Part shown: in pieces, positions 1 through 10,793 of the stretch
Position numbering within the stretch: the stretch's first letter is position 1
How the letters are laid out: every line of letters starts with the position of its first letter
DNA from: Engraulis encrasicolus
Taxonomy: Eukaryota; Chordata; Actinopteri; Clupeiformes; Engraulidae
DNA: 64,000 bases
Direction: 5' to 3'
Assembly: GCF_034702125.1 (NCBI RefSeq)
Contig: NC_085861.1
Coordinates: 56,159,363 to 56,223,362 of the forward strand
Notes under the pieces: model-generated
The model's input: only the letters and a program-made list of their open reading frames with translations
Told to the model about the DNA's origin: nothing
Databases searched by the model: none
Position numbers and translations under genes: made by a program

Positions 1-1461
1 AAACTGCATTCATTGGCGACAACAGGAGAGCCAATGCAGTGCATAGTGAACACACAACCAGAAAGGTCATCAGCGCACCATTCCCCTCCCCTGCAAGACA
101 TACACAACCCGCAAAGCCATATAGGCCTAATAGTCCTCTGGGAGGAGATACAGTAGCCTCCTTTCCCACATTACCAGACCAGGGCTTGCCATTAACTTTT
201 TGCTCACCGGCCACAGTGGCTAGTGGTTTTCCCGGAGTCACAAGTCATTCAGCCTTTCTACTAGCCACAGCTTTGGTGTCAGTATTTTCTAAGAAGTATT
301 ATCTTTATCATTTTCTGAGCTTATATGTGTTATGGTGAAGTGATAAAACAAGACAATCAATGCTGTGTGAACCAAGTGTGCTAAATGAAACTACCGTGTA
401 TCAGGCAAATTGAATCTGAATGATCTTTCTTGAATCAAAATATAGAACAAGGGGGAAACAGGCTATAGGCTACATCATAGGCCTACCCAAGAATAAATTG
501 CCTGTCAAAGTGGCTTGTGAATTGAAATTATTACTAACCTCAACCTTCATTCCTTTTTGGCCGGTTGGCTGATGGCCATGTCAAGCACCAGACTGAAAAC
601 ACCAGCCTGCTAAACCCTCTCCTCTCTCCGATCCCCCACAGTCCCACCCACCAGGCTGTTTCAGTCCACCCCGTCGCTTTAGTGGGATACCCATAGCTAA
701 GCCTGGCTATTGTAACTTCAAAGGTCTGCGAGCTTTTGGTCTGGCCTAATCGTGTTGTCAAACCATTTCTTCATGGTAGATGCAAGGGGAGAATCTAGCT
801 CACGTTCATGAAATTCCTCTGTATGTGACTGGTTGAAGCTTCAATTGATAAGCCCATTCCTTCACTCACATGCTAACTGAACTGGTGATGTCATTTGCCT
901 CAAACCTGCTCCATCGAGCTGTTGGAGGTGCTCAAATGGATTGATTCCCTATCTCCGGAGAACTTGAAATGCCCTAGATAGTGTGCGTTGCCAGACTAAA
1001 TGATAAACAAAACTGTGCGCCACATATGGGTGGATTTAGGCTAGAAATTGCACTGCGAGAAATGATATGCAGGTTAATGTTAGTGGGCTTTTTAACCTGC
1101 AGCTCTTATCATTTCTCATAACTCAAAAAAAGTGATGCTACGGTAGGTATCCCAGCACATTTCACACTGTAATATTTTCAGATAAACCAAACAGTCTGGC
1201 TGCTAGCTATTTAGGGAGGGGTGAGTGTCATTTACAGAGGTTTACAAGTAATCCATTAGTACATAACTGTTGTAGTCAAATATTAGGGATGGAGTCATAT
1301 GTATACAATTCATTTGCAGCCCGAACACGGATATAGACAGGTGCAGAAGGTTAGATAAATATGTGCACTTGTATGTGATGACACAAACATCCATACAAAA
1401 AAAAAGATTGCCACGTGCATGCACCCTCTAATTTGCAGTTTCACTATCAAATACAAATATG
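1..1461. other. 5' flank, no gene recognised
   Basis: No convincing exon was found. The missing N-terminal transmembrane exon of the NTPDase gene would be expected upstream of position 2224, but no membrane-segment ORF with a matching splice donor is visible here. A small imperfect hairpin lies at about 1056-1117, with arms reading gcaggttaa and ttaacctgc around a short loop. The rest is AT-rich non-coding sequence. Confidence 0.5.
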
Positions 1462-2014
1462 AAGTGCACTGTGTAGGATAGTGGTCAGAGTAGGTATTGC
1501 AGCTGGTCATTGAAACTGTGTTGCATATTGCCAAATTCAAGTTCAAGTTCATTGCCCATGTCAACATAGTTGATAGGAATTTGTTGTGGCACATCCCTAA
1601 CATCCAATACATATAATGGACAACATACACAGCAAAGCACATAGCCTAAAGTAAACAAATGGGCTATGGGCAGACATGGGCACAGAGACATAAACAGTAA
1701 ACGGAAAAAAGGGCCCCAATAGTCATTGGAAAATAGATAAACTGCATATTTCATGAATATTTATGAAGCAATGAACTAATATTCAGTATACTAGTATGAC
1801 CAAAGTACAGTAAGTTTTGCAGCTAAAAATGTCTATTTCTGAAAATTCAAAATGGCGTCCCCCTTTTCATGTATGAAAAGTGCAGTTTTCCCAGTCATAA
1901 CGGATACAGAATTTGATGGTGGTGGTAAGTATTCATAAAAAAGGTAGCAATTGTGAATGGGCAGCATGGATTCTGTAAATAAACAATCTAAAATATTACA
2001 CAGTGCACTTTTAA
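1462..2014 (+). repeat. MITE family A, copy 1
   Basis: The copy starts with gtgcactgtgtagga and ends with acacagtgcact, so its ends are inverted repeats. The same sequence recurs at 3941, 23218, 25438 and 42781 (full or partial copies). It has no coding capacity and is a non-autonomous DNA transposon by structure. The transposase family that moves it is not evident. Confidence 0.75.
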
Positions 2015-2223
2015 GTGTATAGCACACTAAGCATAATGTGTAAAAAATACAGAGAAACTAGAGATAAAGAGTAGAGGTAAATACTAAGGGGTGAGGTGAC
2101 ACCTGAAAAGGCGTTAATTATACGGTTTTAAGTCAGAGTTTTTCAGTGGGGTTTTTTTGGCCATCAAAGTGTGAGAAAACAATTTTGGCATGTAAGGTCA
2201 ATTGGTCTCTTGTCTGTGTGCAG

Positions 2224-2341
2224 TATGGGATCGTTTTAGACTGTGGATCCTCTCGGACGACTGTGTACGTGTACGATTGGCCCGCAGAGAAAGAGAATAA
2301 CACAGGGGTCATCAACCAAACGTTAAGGTGCCTTGTTAAAG
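2224..2341 (+). CDS. entpd3-like exon with ACR1
   Basis: The exon starts after gtgtgcag and ends in phase 1 before gtaaaagtc. It encodes [19 protein letters not shown] and the following [10 protein letters not shown]. The DxGSS phosphate-binding loop has Cys (TGT, 2242-2244) where the family normally has Ala. Confidence 0.88.
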
Positions 2342-2377
2342 GTAAAAGTCATGAAAATCAATCAATTAATCAGTCTG

Positions 2378-2438
<61 letters not shown>

Positions 2439-4154
2439 TTTTTTTTTTTTTTTACAAATTTACATTCGCTGCCAATAATTGACAGTGCTTAAATACAGCA
2501 CGTTGATTTGATTTCAGTCTATTCAATATATTGCTACATTGTTTTCCAGGTCCAGGCATCTCTGATTTTGATATATTTTTCAGTCTATATTCAGTATAAT
2601 ATAGTGATAGTACGGTAATAGTGATAATAATTGTAATAATACTATTGGATGTTTTCCAGGTCCAGGCATCTCTGATTTTGGCAAGAATGTCACCCAGGAT
2701 CAAGAGACGTGGAAGAGCTTCCAGAGCTGCATGGTCCAGGTCCAGGGGAAGATCCCGGCGTCCCAGCACAACACCACCTCCATTTACCTCGGAGCCACGG
2801 CAGGCATGAGACTCCTCCAGTGAGTGGCCTGCAGTTGCGGGAAACAACAAAAAAAATATTTACAATCCAAAATACGCTCGTCTAACCCCTTGCCGCAGAG
2901 CCTCTGTTATAACTTTATTGGGAACAACATAGCAGTGAACAACTCTCAATATGTTTCTAAAGTCTCCCTGTAATATAATAGCTATGTCGTTATGGTGTAG
3001 TGAAGTGCTTTCAAGGTGTTGGCCAGAGTATTGCAAATATGCTGCTCATTGACCAGACTGAGTAGATATTGCTAATGGTGGCCAGAGTAGGTAGGCCTAT
3101 TGCAAATATGCTGCTCATTGAAACGGGTGCCTATTGGCAAATTTGATGTTTTCATGAATATTACAAGATTTGAAAGGACAAAATTTTAAAATACACTTAT
3201 TTAACCCCTTAGCGCAGAGCCTATGTTATAACCTCACTGCCACCAAAACTGTAATGGCTATGTCTAAATCTGTTTAAATGATCATCTGCACTAAGAGGCT
3301 ACACACCGTAAATTCTGCAGTGCTCATTTAACACTTAGAGAGTTGATTTGACATCATTTGGACTTAAATGAACTCTATAAGTGTTGAATTAACACCGCAA
3401 CATTTACTGTGCAGTGAAACGTTTAATTTTAACGCAAAATGAGCATGCAAATATAGAATCTTGAGCTTCAGGGCCCCCCATGACTCTTGGGCCCTGGGCC
3501 TGGGCCCGGTAGGTCCATCATGCAGTGATCAGTCCCTTGGTTGGCTCCTTCTGTGCATCAAGTCTAGTCGTCACGGCACGAGGCTGCTGAGGAGCGCTTA
3601 ATGCTTTTTAGGACGGCTCTAATTTGCTCATCTCTTGTGGTTTCAATACCACGTCTCCAATATTAACAAGCAGGAAATTGGCCTGAGGAGGAGAGATGCC
3701 TGTAAATCCCATTTGATATTGATTAGGACAGCGATGCGCTGCGCAGCACTTTGCAGCAGCCGTTAGCTAGGTTTGCTTTAAATGTGATGGAATGTGATTT
3801 CAGTTGAAAGGAGACCCTGAGATGGGATATGTAAGATCCTGCGCAGGGCTATAAAGGTTTTCTGAAGGAGAGACATATACCCCTACAGGGGAGGAAGTGT
3901 TCTTATAGTAATGCTATACCACTATCAGGTAACAGAGAATTAAAGGTGCACTGTGTAATATTTTTAGCAGTTTCTCTTCAGAATTTGTGCTGCCCATTCA
4001 CAAATGATACATTTTTCACGGATACTTACCACCACCATTAAAGTATGAACAATTTCATTATGACAAGTCCTGAATAAATTAAATAGGCATTTTTTGCTGC
4101 AAAACTTGCTGTACCTTGGACATATACTGCTACCAAATATTGTTATTTAGCAAA

Positions 4155-4248
<94 letters not shown>

Positions 4249-7200
4249 CAGGCTGCAGAATGAAGCAATTTCAAATAGGATCATGCAGAACATGTCTGAC
4301 TATCTTCAGTCATCGCCATTCGATTTCCAAAATGCTTCGATCATTTCGGGAGAAGAGTCAGGTTTATACGGCTGGATAACAGTAAACTATTTAATGAACA
4401 ACTTTTTAGAGGTTTGTCTGATGAAGAATTCTCAATGTAACTCAGCAAAATGTCTTTTTGAATCTATCACACTACTGTAACAAAATGCAATAATGAATGC
4501 CATGATAGAACATTTCTCTTCAGTACACAGTAACATCTGTGTTGTTGATGGCGATTGCTTGTTGACGTCCTCTTTTACCTGTAGAAGGGTCTGTGGAACT
4601 CCTGGGTGCGTCCCCACGGCGCCCAGACGGTGGGCTCCCTGGACCTGGGCGGAGCGTCGACCCAAATCGCCTTCACCACCGACGAGGGAGCCAGAGGGCC
4701 GGGCCTGACCAAGGTCACCCTCTACGGCTATGACTACACCGTGTACACACACAGCTTCCTCTGTTTTGGCAAAAACGAAGCCGAGATAACTGTACTAGCC
4801 AAACTTGTCCAGGTACTTTAGGACCAATGTTTTTTTTTCATGCAATGTTGGCATTGGGATGTTTGCCAAATGATCCATTAAATTTCTATTTCAGGTGTCT
4901 AAAAAGTCATGAAACTGTTTTTTTTCTGTGCAGAGAGGGAGATAGAGAGGGGGGGGTGGAGAGAGAGAGAGACGGAGAGAGTGACAGAGACAGAGACAGA
5001 GAGAAAGAGACAGAGAGAGATTAACTGTTAATTGGTTTTGCCGTTGGCTGCACATTCTGCATTAGTAAAGGACAGTTTGTCTAATGTAAACACAGTAATT
5101 ACTGTTCATATTTGAGCTTAACATTGATGCTTATTTCTACACAAGAAGCCGTAATGTGACAACAATTGGACTTGCCGTTTGTTACTGAGATTTCTTTGTT
5201 GATAGAAGAAAGACAAGGTTGCCCAGCAATTATAATTGCTGTAATACTGTAAAACACTAGATGTTCACAGTGAACAGTAGACTTAAGACTAAAGACCTCA
5301 AAACCTGGGGTGTGCATCTTCCCTCCAAAAAGTCAGACACTATTTTCTCATGATCAGTTTAAAAAGCATAAACATTATTTGTGAAGTTTAGAGCCTGTTT
5401 ATTTCAAATAATAGTCTCTGGTATGTAGGGAAATGATTATATCTCTGATGGTTTATACCTTTCAGAGTTCTGCAGACAGCCTCAATGTTGTGCATCCCTG
5501 CTATCCTGCTGGGTTTAACACCACAATGACGGAGGAGTTCATTTTTGGAAGTGAGTGCACCAGGGACCTGCGACTAGTCGGCTACAGTCCCAAGCGGAAC
5601 ATCACCATTTCTGGAGGGGGCGACGTGATTGAATGCAGAAAAGCTGTGAGGAGCATATTTGACTTCGCCTCCTGTGGCGGTTTTCAGAACTGCTCTTTCA
5701 ATGGCGTGGACCAGCCACCCGTGTCAGGAGAATTCATGGTAATTACTTCAAATTATGTTAATTATTCAATTCATGGTAATTACTCAATTCATGTTATTCA
5801 TCCAGTACCACATATTCCAAATGACTTTGTTTTTACCAGTCCAATTCAGCCAGGTGACTGGCTGGTTGAATGATCACCTGGTTGAAATAAACAGGTAAAA
5901 TAAAGTCATTTGGAATACATGGGGCTAGATTGTAATGAACATTTTGCCATTCACTGCTAACATCACTGCACATTTGCACAGGCAAATCATCGCAAATAAC
6001 ATAGCCCTATGATGCACGCCGTTCCACCAGTGGAGTAGCATGGCGATGCCATGTACTTCCACCCAAAGATTTTGGCTCCGCACATAGTCCGGCGAAACCC
6101 TCCTAGCTTGGTTCGCTCACTGTTTGCCAATCAGCAAACAGTTGAGAGTGGTGACGGAGTGACGGACGGAGTCCGTTACTGATTTGTTAAGTTAACACTA
6201 TTCACAGTTTTGTATTGTTATTTGTAAGCTTTTGCAACATTATATCGTAACAGTCATGCTAATAAAGCACAATTTGAATTTGAATTTGGAACGCCAATTA
6301 ATTTAAATGGCAGAGTAAGCTCAGATCATCTCCCACCCTCCATGGAGACGGATTCCTCTTCGCTTTCGCCAGACTGTTTGACGGAGCCAACAGTCGGCTT
6401 TCGCCCAGGCTACCAGTGGAACACTGTAATAGTCATTGGAAAGTTAAAGGACCAGTCAATTTCAATATGCTGTTGTATTGCTCATGCTACCCTTGACTAG
6501 TCAGTACCCGGTGATGCCACATTTTTCGGCTCAGACCTTTCTGAGATATGAGCTATTCTATAGGGGGCAGCGTTTGTTTACATAAAAAAAAATAACAAAG
6601 GCCAAATATTTTCCCAAAAGGTACCACTGTTTGCTAGCTGTCTGCTGATGTTGTATAACCTTTTGGATGTTTCTGGGAATAAATAAAAATGTTTTTTTTT
6701 TTTTAAATGTAAACAAAGCGCTGCCCCCATTACAATGACCAGGGGTCCGTATCTCGAAAGCGTCTTTGCTAACAACGGTAGCAACGTCCTTCGTAAGAGC
6801 GACTCAACTCTCTCTCGACAGCGATGCTCACCACTCAATCCAAGGGAACAGTAAGACGGCCTTAAGACGATCTTAAGATGGTTAGCAACGACAAGAATCG
6901 AGAAACGGACCCCAGGATCTCAGAAAAAGCTTAAGAAGAAAAAAAATCTCAGGTACTGACAAGTCCTGGGTAGTGTGAGCATTACAACTGCATATTGAAA
7001 TTGACTGAACTGGTCCTTTAACTACCATAATACTACACTACCATAACATATCGCAGGGCCTTTAGTAATGTACTACGACTGCCATTCTGGTAACAGCAAA
7101 CTTGTCACTCTATGTTAACAAGATAGGCAGCCAGCCGGTGACCAATACAACAGTCACATTTTTTATGTGCAATATACCAATGACTGGAATTTAGTCGTAG

Positions 7201-10200
7201 GGCATGCGTGACATTTTTTATACTGTATGTTTGCATGTAATGCTCTACCATCATGTGTTACTTCTAGGCATATGCAGGATTTTACTGGACTGCCTGGGCT
7301 CTGAGGCTTGTCGGATCATCCTCACTTGAAGAGTTCAACAGTACAATGTGGAATTTTTGCTCCATGAACTGGCAAGACGTAAGTACAGAGAATGTAGAGT
7401 AAAAAGTATATAGAGTACACAGCGGGTTTGGAACTTTACAACCTTTTCTGGAGAAAAGTACTGGGATCAGCCTTTTCCTTGTTAAAATGAAAAATGCACA
7501 TTTTGTTAAAGAATGAAAGTTCAGGAGACGCGTAATGAAATTTGACATGCCCTGATTGCCACCTGCATTCTATTCTCCGCTCAACTGTCATTTGTCGGCA
7601 TTCAGGGCGAAAAAATAGGCACGTCTGTTCACCTACCTGAAACTCATTCTCCACTCAGCCATCGTTCGGTGTAACCTCATTGCAGTGAAATTCGAAACGC
7701 CCCTTAATTAACTACATATTATTCATTCTCTGTTCACCTGTCTCCAGTCAGAAATTTGTTTTCTCGCTGGCACCCCGACCTCCCCATTCACCTCCCTTCC
7801 GTAGCTGTTTGGCAGATTCGTCAGGCGTCCTACCCTAGCTTCCTCTCCAGTTCACCTTATTCCATTGCTCTCTGACCATCATCAGTTGAGGGGTGTCCGC
7901 TCAGACCTCCCACATATCTGTGGGCGCAGATACTGCCCGAGCCCTTAATGGTGCCAGATACTCCTCAGCTCAAGAATGTCTACCGCATAGATAGACATTT
8001 CTCGGCCGTGACAGTACTTCAGCACCACGGCCAGCGATCTTGCCCCATACGCCGCATGATCCAACTATCTCAGCTTCTCGAGTGCAGTGGTCGCTTAGAA
8101 CCCGTGAAGCTCTTTGATGATCAGTCCATTTTGTGGACAGCCGCTCTCCTGTGAGAGCCACACGATCACAAGAAGTCGTGTTGAGTTGATGTACTTAATA
8201 GGTTAGCTTTTGGTCAAGCCAAATGCCAAGATAGTAGTTGTAAGAGATAACCCTCTCCAAGAAGGGGCCTATTCACTCTTTGCTGAAAAAACTCAACTAC
8301 ATCATAACAATATTGCAATGACAATGAAAGGAGTCTTCGGTAACTGACTTGGACATTACAATTTTAGTGACAATGGCCTCGTTTACATGAGACATTTAAT
8401 TTAGAATGAACTCAACGCATTGAAGAGGTCATATAAACACTTCAGAATTCTGAATTAAATGAAAGTTCAATGTAAACTCGACAGAACTATTTAATTCTGA
8501 ATTATTAATTCTGAATTAAAAACGCCATGTAAACATAGCCTATAAGGCTGCCGATGAATAACTAACCATCACCTAAGTGGATGAATAACTGAAGCTCTAG
8601 CCAACATTTTTTTTTTTTAATTGCCTAAAAATGCCTCTATCTGTACATCAAGAACTAAATGCAGACTTGTGTCACCCGTTACCAGGGTTCTGGTATGTCC
8701 AACTGAGAACAGTATTGTGGGTACACATGAGCAAAAAGCACACATGGTGCTAGTGATACACTGCCTTGGTTTGAGTACCAGCCCTGCCTGTTTGTCTGCC
8801 TTTAATGTAGTATATTACCTAATCAATTAAACCTCCCTCAACAGCCAAACACAATTGTGTTTATCTACAGTACCTTCTGATTTATGTTTGTCTGAGCTTT
8901 GAAAATGTGACTGCTAATCACATTATGTTGTCTCTTTTGAAATCCCTTAGCTCAAGAAGAACTACACCATAACTGAAAAGCACCTTAAATCGTATTGTTA
9001 CTCTGCAAATTATGTCCTCACAATCCTGGTGGATGGTTACAAGTTCGACGACCAATCGTGGAATGACATCCGATTTGAAAAACAGGTAATCAGTGAATAT
9101 TGTACATACAGTATTAATTATAATCTCCAAACACTGCTGACAGATGTCAGAAACCTTTAAAAAGGACATTTAAACGCCAAGTTTAAAAGCCAGTTAGAAT
9201 GGATCTATACAAAATTTGTTTATTAGGTTATTTGGATCATGTTAACCAAAATCAAAATCATCAAACATTAAGAGATGTTACTAGCTCTGTTTCTTGCCAG
9301 CTGCGTTCATGGTTACTGTGCACCGTTTAGGACTCTGCCCTCCTTAAATGCAAATTAACTTTTGCCGGATACGCCTCCCCAGCAGGGCCGCCTTAAAATG
9401 GCCTGGGGCCCCTAGGCTACATGTTGCTATGGGGCCCCCTGGAAGTCAAATTTGGCAAACAAATCATTTGGGTCGGTAAGAGATGTTGGGATGTTTTTTG
9501 TCCACACGCAGTATTTCTAAGACCTGTAGAGGCCCAAATATGAGCAGGAAAGGCCTCAATAAACCCTTTTAAAAGTGTGCCGTCATATCTGTGCGATAGG
9601 TATGTCTGGACAATCACGTTTTAAAGAATTCTGTGCTGCATAAGATATAATTTAGGATTTTACAATCTTGAATTGTTGTAGAACATTCTATTCAGTGTTG
9701 CCAATTTAGCGACTTTTTGACGTCCCTGGCTACTAAAAATCTCATCTAGCTACTTAAGCGACTTTTGGTGCATCTGGCGACTTTTTAAAACATGCATTTT
9801 CAATGACAAAATCATAGTTTTTCTACATCATTGTAACTCTGCGCCACCGTCAGAAGCTTTTCCCACGGTTAAGCAGGGCTGCAGATTAGCTCTGATCTCC
9901 AAACAGTGGCTAGCACTTCCCCTTTACTGGGAACGAAGGTGTGTGTGCACATTTTCTAGGGATCAACGCATCGTGCGTGGCGCTGTGACGTCATACGTAA
10001 CGTCATGACGTAATCTAGCGACTTCTAGCAACTTTTCAGGGAGCCAATAGCGACTTTGGCTGATTTTTTTGGTCAACACTGATTCTATTTTATGAAATAT
10101 TCAAATATCACATATTGGCAGCATTTTCAAGTATAACACATGAATGTACGTGTACATACCATTTTCTTCTAGTAATTAGATTAGTGATCAATACTTAGAT

Positions 10201-10793
10201 TGACATTATTAGCATAGCTTAGCATGATCACTGGAGGTAAATGGTACCATTAGCATCAAGCCGCAAGTGGTCACTGGACGGAATTACCGTAAATAGCAGT
10301 TTTGCACTCTGTTGAATTTTACATTCATTTTAAAGTGCTTTATAAGTACATTTGATGTTTTATTTGGTACCATAGACTTCCATTGCTATGTGTAGGGCAC
10401 AGCCATTACAATTTTGGTAACAGTAAGGTTATAACATAGGCTCTGCACTAAGGGTAATATGGCTATACTGTTAAACTAGGCAATGCAATGGCATAAAGAA
10501 AAAAAAACCTATGTATTCTCATATTTAACTACATATGAGCAATCTCTTGAAATTAGGTGGACTGTTCCTAATAAAGGTCACATGATTGTTCGCTTCCACA
10601 GGTGAAGCGCACGAGTATTGCCTGGACACTGGGGTTCATGCTGACACTTTCCAACATGATTCCAGCTGAGCCCAAACTCGTGAATCTCCCAATGGAAAAC
10701 GGGGTCTTTGCCGGGGTCCTTTTCCTTTTTTCTGCTTTGACCATCGTCATGCTTGTGTTTCTCATCATCCTCCTCATAAGAACCTGTTACTAA
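2224..10793 (+). CDS. Ectonucleoside triphosphate diphosphohydrolase 3-like (NTPDase3), 5'-incomplete
   Basis: The coding exons are 2224-2341, 2660-2819, 4252-4411, 4585-4812, 5466-5738, 7268-7378, 8951-9085 and 10602-10793. All junctions are AG/GT and in phase, giving 458 residues to the TAA stop. NTPDases 1-3 and 8 are plasma-membrane enzymes that hydrolyse extracellular ATP and ADP. Apyrase conserved regions are visible in order: [14 protein letters not shown] (ACR1), [11 protein letters not shown] (ACR2), [15 protein letters not shown] (ACR3), [14 protein letters not shown] (ACR4) and [11 protein letters not shown] (near ACR5). A C-terminal membrane segment ends in IRTCY. Phrases such as [19 protein letters not shown] and [10 protein letters not shown], and the chain IAW-LG-ML, fit ENTPD3 better than ENTPD1, 2 or 8. 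The oddities are Ala to Cys in ACR1 and loss of the invariant ACR3 Glu (Ser at 4358-4360). The reading frame is otherwise intact. The N-terminal exon with the first membrane segment (about 60 residues in the family) is missing from view. Confidence 0.87.
2378..2454. repeat. (TCTA)n microsatellite plus T-run
   Basis: About 14 TCTA/ATCT units are followed by 18 T residues, inside the intron just downstream of the ACR1 exon. Confidence 0.95.
2541..2570 (+). repeat. Duplicated exon start (decoy splice acceptor)
   Basis: These 30 bases are identical to 2651-2680, the real splice acceptor and first bases of the ACR2 exon. The copy diverges straight after and meets no usable exon, so it is a potential decoy acceptor 110 bp upstream. 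Confidence 0.85.
2660..2819 (+). CDS. entpd3-like exon with ACR2
   Basis: The exon runs from gttttccag to the donor gtgagtgg, entering in phase 1 and leaving in phase 2. It encodes [15 protein letters not shown] and ends with ACR2, [11 protein letters not shown]. Confidence 0.88.
3941..4150 (-). repeat. MITE family A, truncated copy
   Basis: It begins taaaggtgcactgtgtaa and then matches the family in reverse orientation (cccattcacaaatg, ttaccaccaccatt, gctgcaaaacttgctgta). It is cut off by the following (TCTA)n tract. Confidence 0.7.
4157..4248. repeat. (TCTA)n microsatellite abutting a splice acceptor
   Basis: About 23 units run right up to the acceptor ctacag at 4246-4251. The tract takes the place of a normal polypyrimidine tract for the ACR3 exon. 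Confidence 0.95.
4252..4411 (+). CDS. entpd3-like exon with altered ACR3
   Basis: The exon enters in phase 2 and leaves in phase 0 before gtttgtctg. It encodes [18 protein letters not shown] and then ACR3 as [15 protein letters not shown]. Relatives read G-Q-E/D-E-G, and the Glu before this Gly is the catalytic residue (Glu165 in rat NTPDase2, Glu174 in CD39). Here TCA encodes Ser at that position. Confidence 0.87.
4585..4812 (+). CDS. entpd3-like exon with ACR4
   Basis: The exon is phase 0 at both ends. It encodes [13 protein letters not shown]4 ([12 protein letters not shown]) and [17 protein letters not shown]. It is markedly more GC-rich than its neighbours. Confidence 0.88.
4927..5020. 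repeat. Impure GA/GACA-rich simple repeat
   Basis: A purine-rich tract of gagaga and gacaga units lies in the intron. Confidence 0.85.
5466..5738 (+). CDS. entpd3-like exon, central ectodomain
   Basis: The exon runs from ctttcag to gtaattac and encodes 91 residues in phase 0. Conserved landmarks are [31 protein letters not shown] and [15 protein letters not shown], with several cysteines of the family disulfides. N-x-S/T sites suit an extracellular, glycosylated protein. Confidence 0.87.
5880..6444. other. Intronic sequence, no feature recognised
   Basis: AT-rich intron sequence with a short TTGAATTTGAATTTG run near 6280. No coding signal is seen. Confidence 0.5.
6445..7020. mobile_element. 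MITE with taaaggaccagt ends, containing a smaller inverted-repeat element
   Basis: The left end taaaggaccagtcaattt matches in reverse the right end aattgactgaactggtcctt. Similarity between the two arms extends about 60 bp (agtcagtacc against ggtactgac). Within it, about 6738-6914 is bounded by aggggtccgtatctcg and its near-inverse cgagaaacggacccc, so a second element seems nested. There is no ORF of note. Confidence 0.72.
7268..7378 (+). CDS. entpd3-like exon near ACR5
   Basis: The exon runs from cttctag to gtaagtac and encodes 37 residues in phase 0, including [13 protein letters not shown] and [11 protein letters not shown]. It aligns with the FxGFYYTA region of NTPDase3. Confidence 0.86.
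7379..8371. other. Intronic sequence without recognised gene
   Basis: Short ORFs on both strands overlap each other and show no family resemblance. I see no supported feature in this stretch. Confidence 0.5.
8372..8542. repeat. MITE family B, copy 1
   Basis: It begins aatggcctcgtttacatga and ends ccatgtaaacatagcc, with gaattctgaatta motifs inside. A second copy lies at 46105-46335. Confidence 0.75.
8951..9085 (+). CDS. entpd3-like exon, late ectodomain
   Basis: The exon runs from cccttag to gtaatcag and encodes 45 residues in phase 0. [18 protein letters not shown] and the following W-x-x-I-x-FEKQ match the NTPDase3 pattern SYCFSANY...NGYKF. Confidence 0.88.
9693..10081. mobile_element. Small hAT-type element (389 bp)
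   Basis: The termini are cagtgttg and caacactg, and the element is flanked by the exact 8-bp duplication attctatt at 9685-9692 and 10082-10089. It has no transposase. It lies in the last intron of the entpd3-like gene. Confidence 0.88.
10602..10793 (+). CDS. entpd3-like terminal coding exon
   Basis: The exon opens after ttccacag and ends at TAA 10791-10793. [19 protein letters not shown] is the family C-terminal signature. It is followed by a hydrophobic span of about 24 residues and a short cytosolic tail IRTCY. Confidence 0.88.
   Translation: MKRTSIAWTLGFMLTLSNMIPAEPKLVNLPMENGVFAGVLFLFSALTIVMLVFLIILLIRTCY

Noticed and set aside
39..338. 99-aa ORF as the missing first exon of the NTPDase gene
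   Set aside because: Its hydrophobic end does not precede a splice donor in frame with 2224, and it does not resemble an NTPDase N-terminus.
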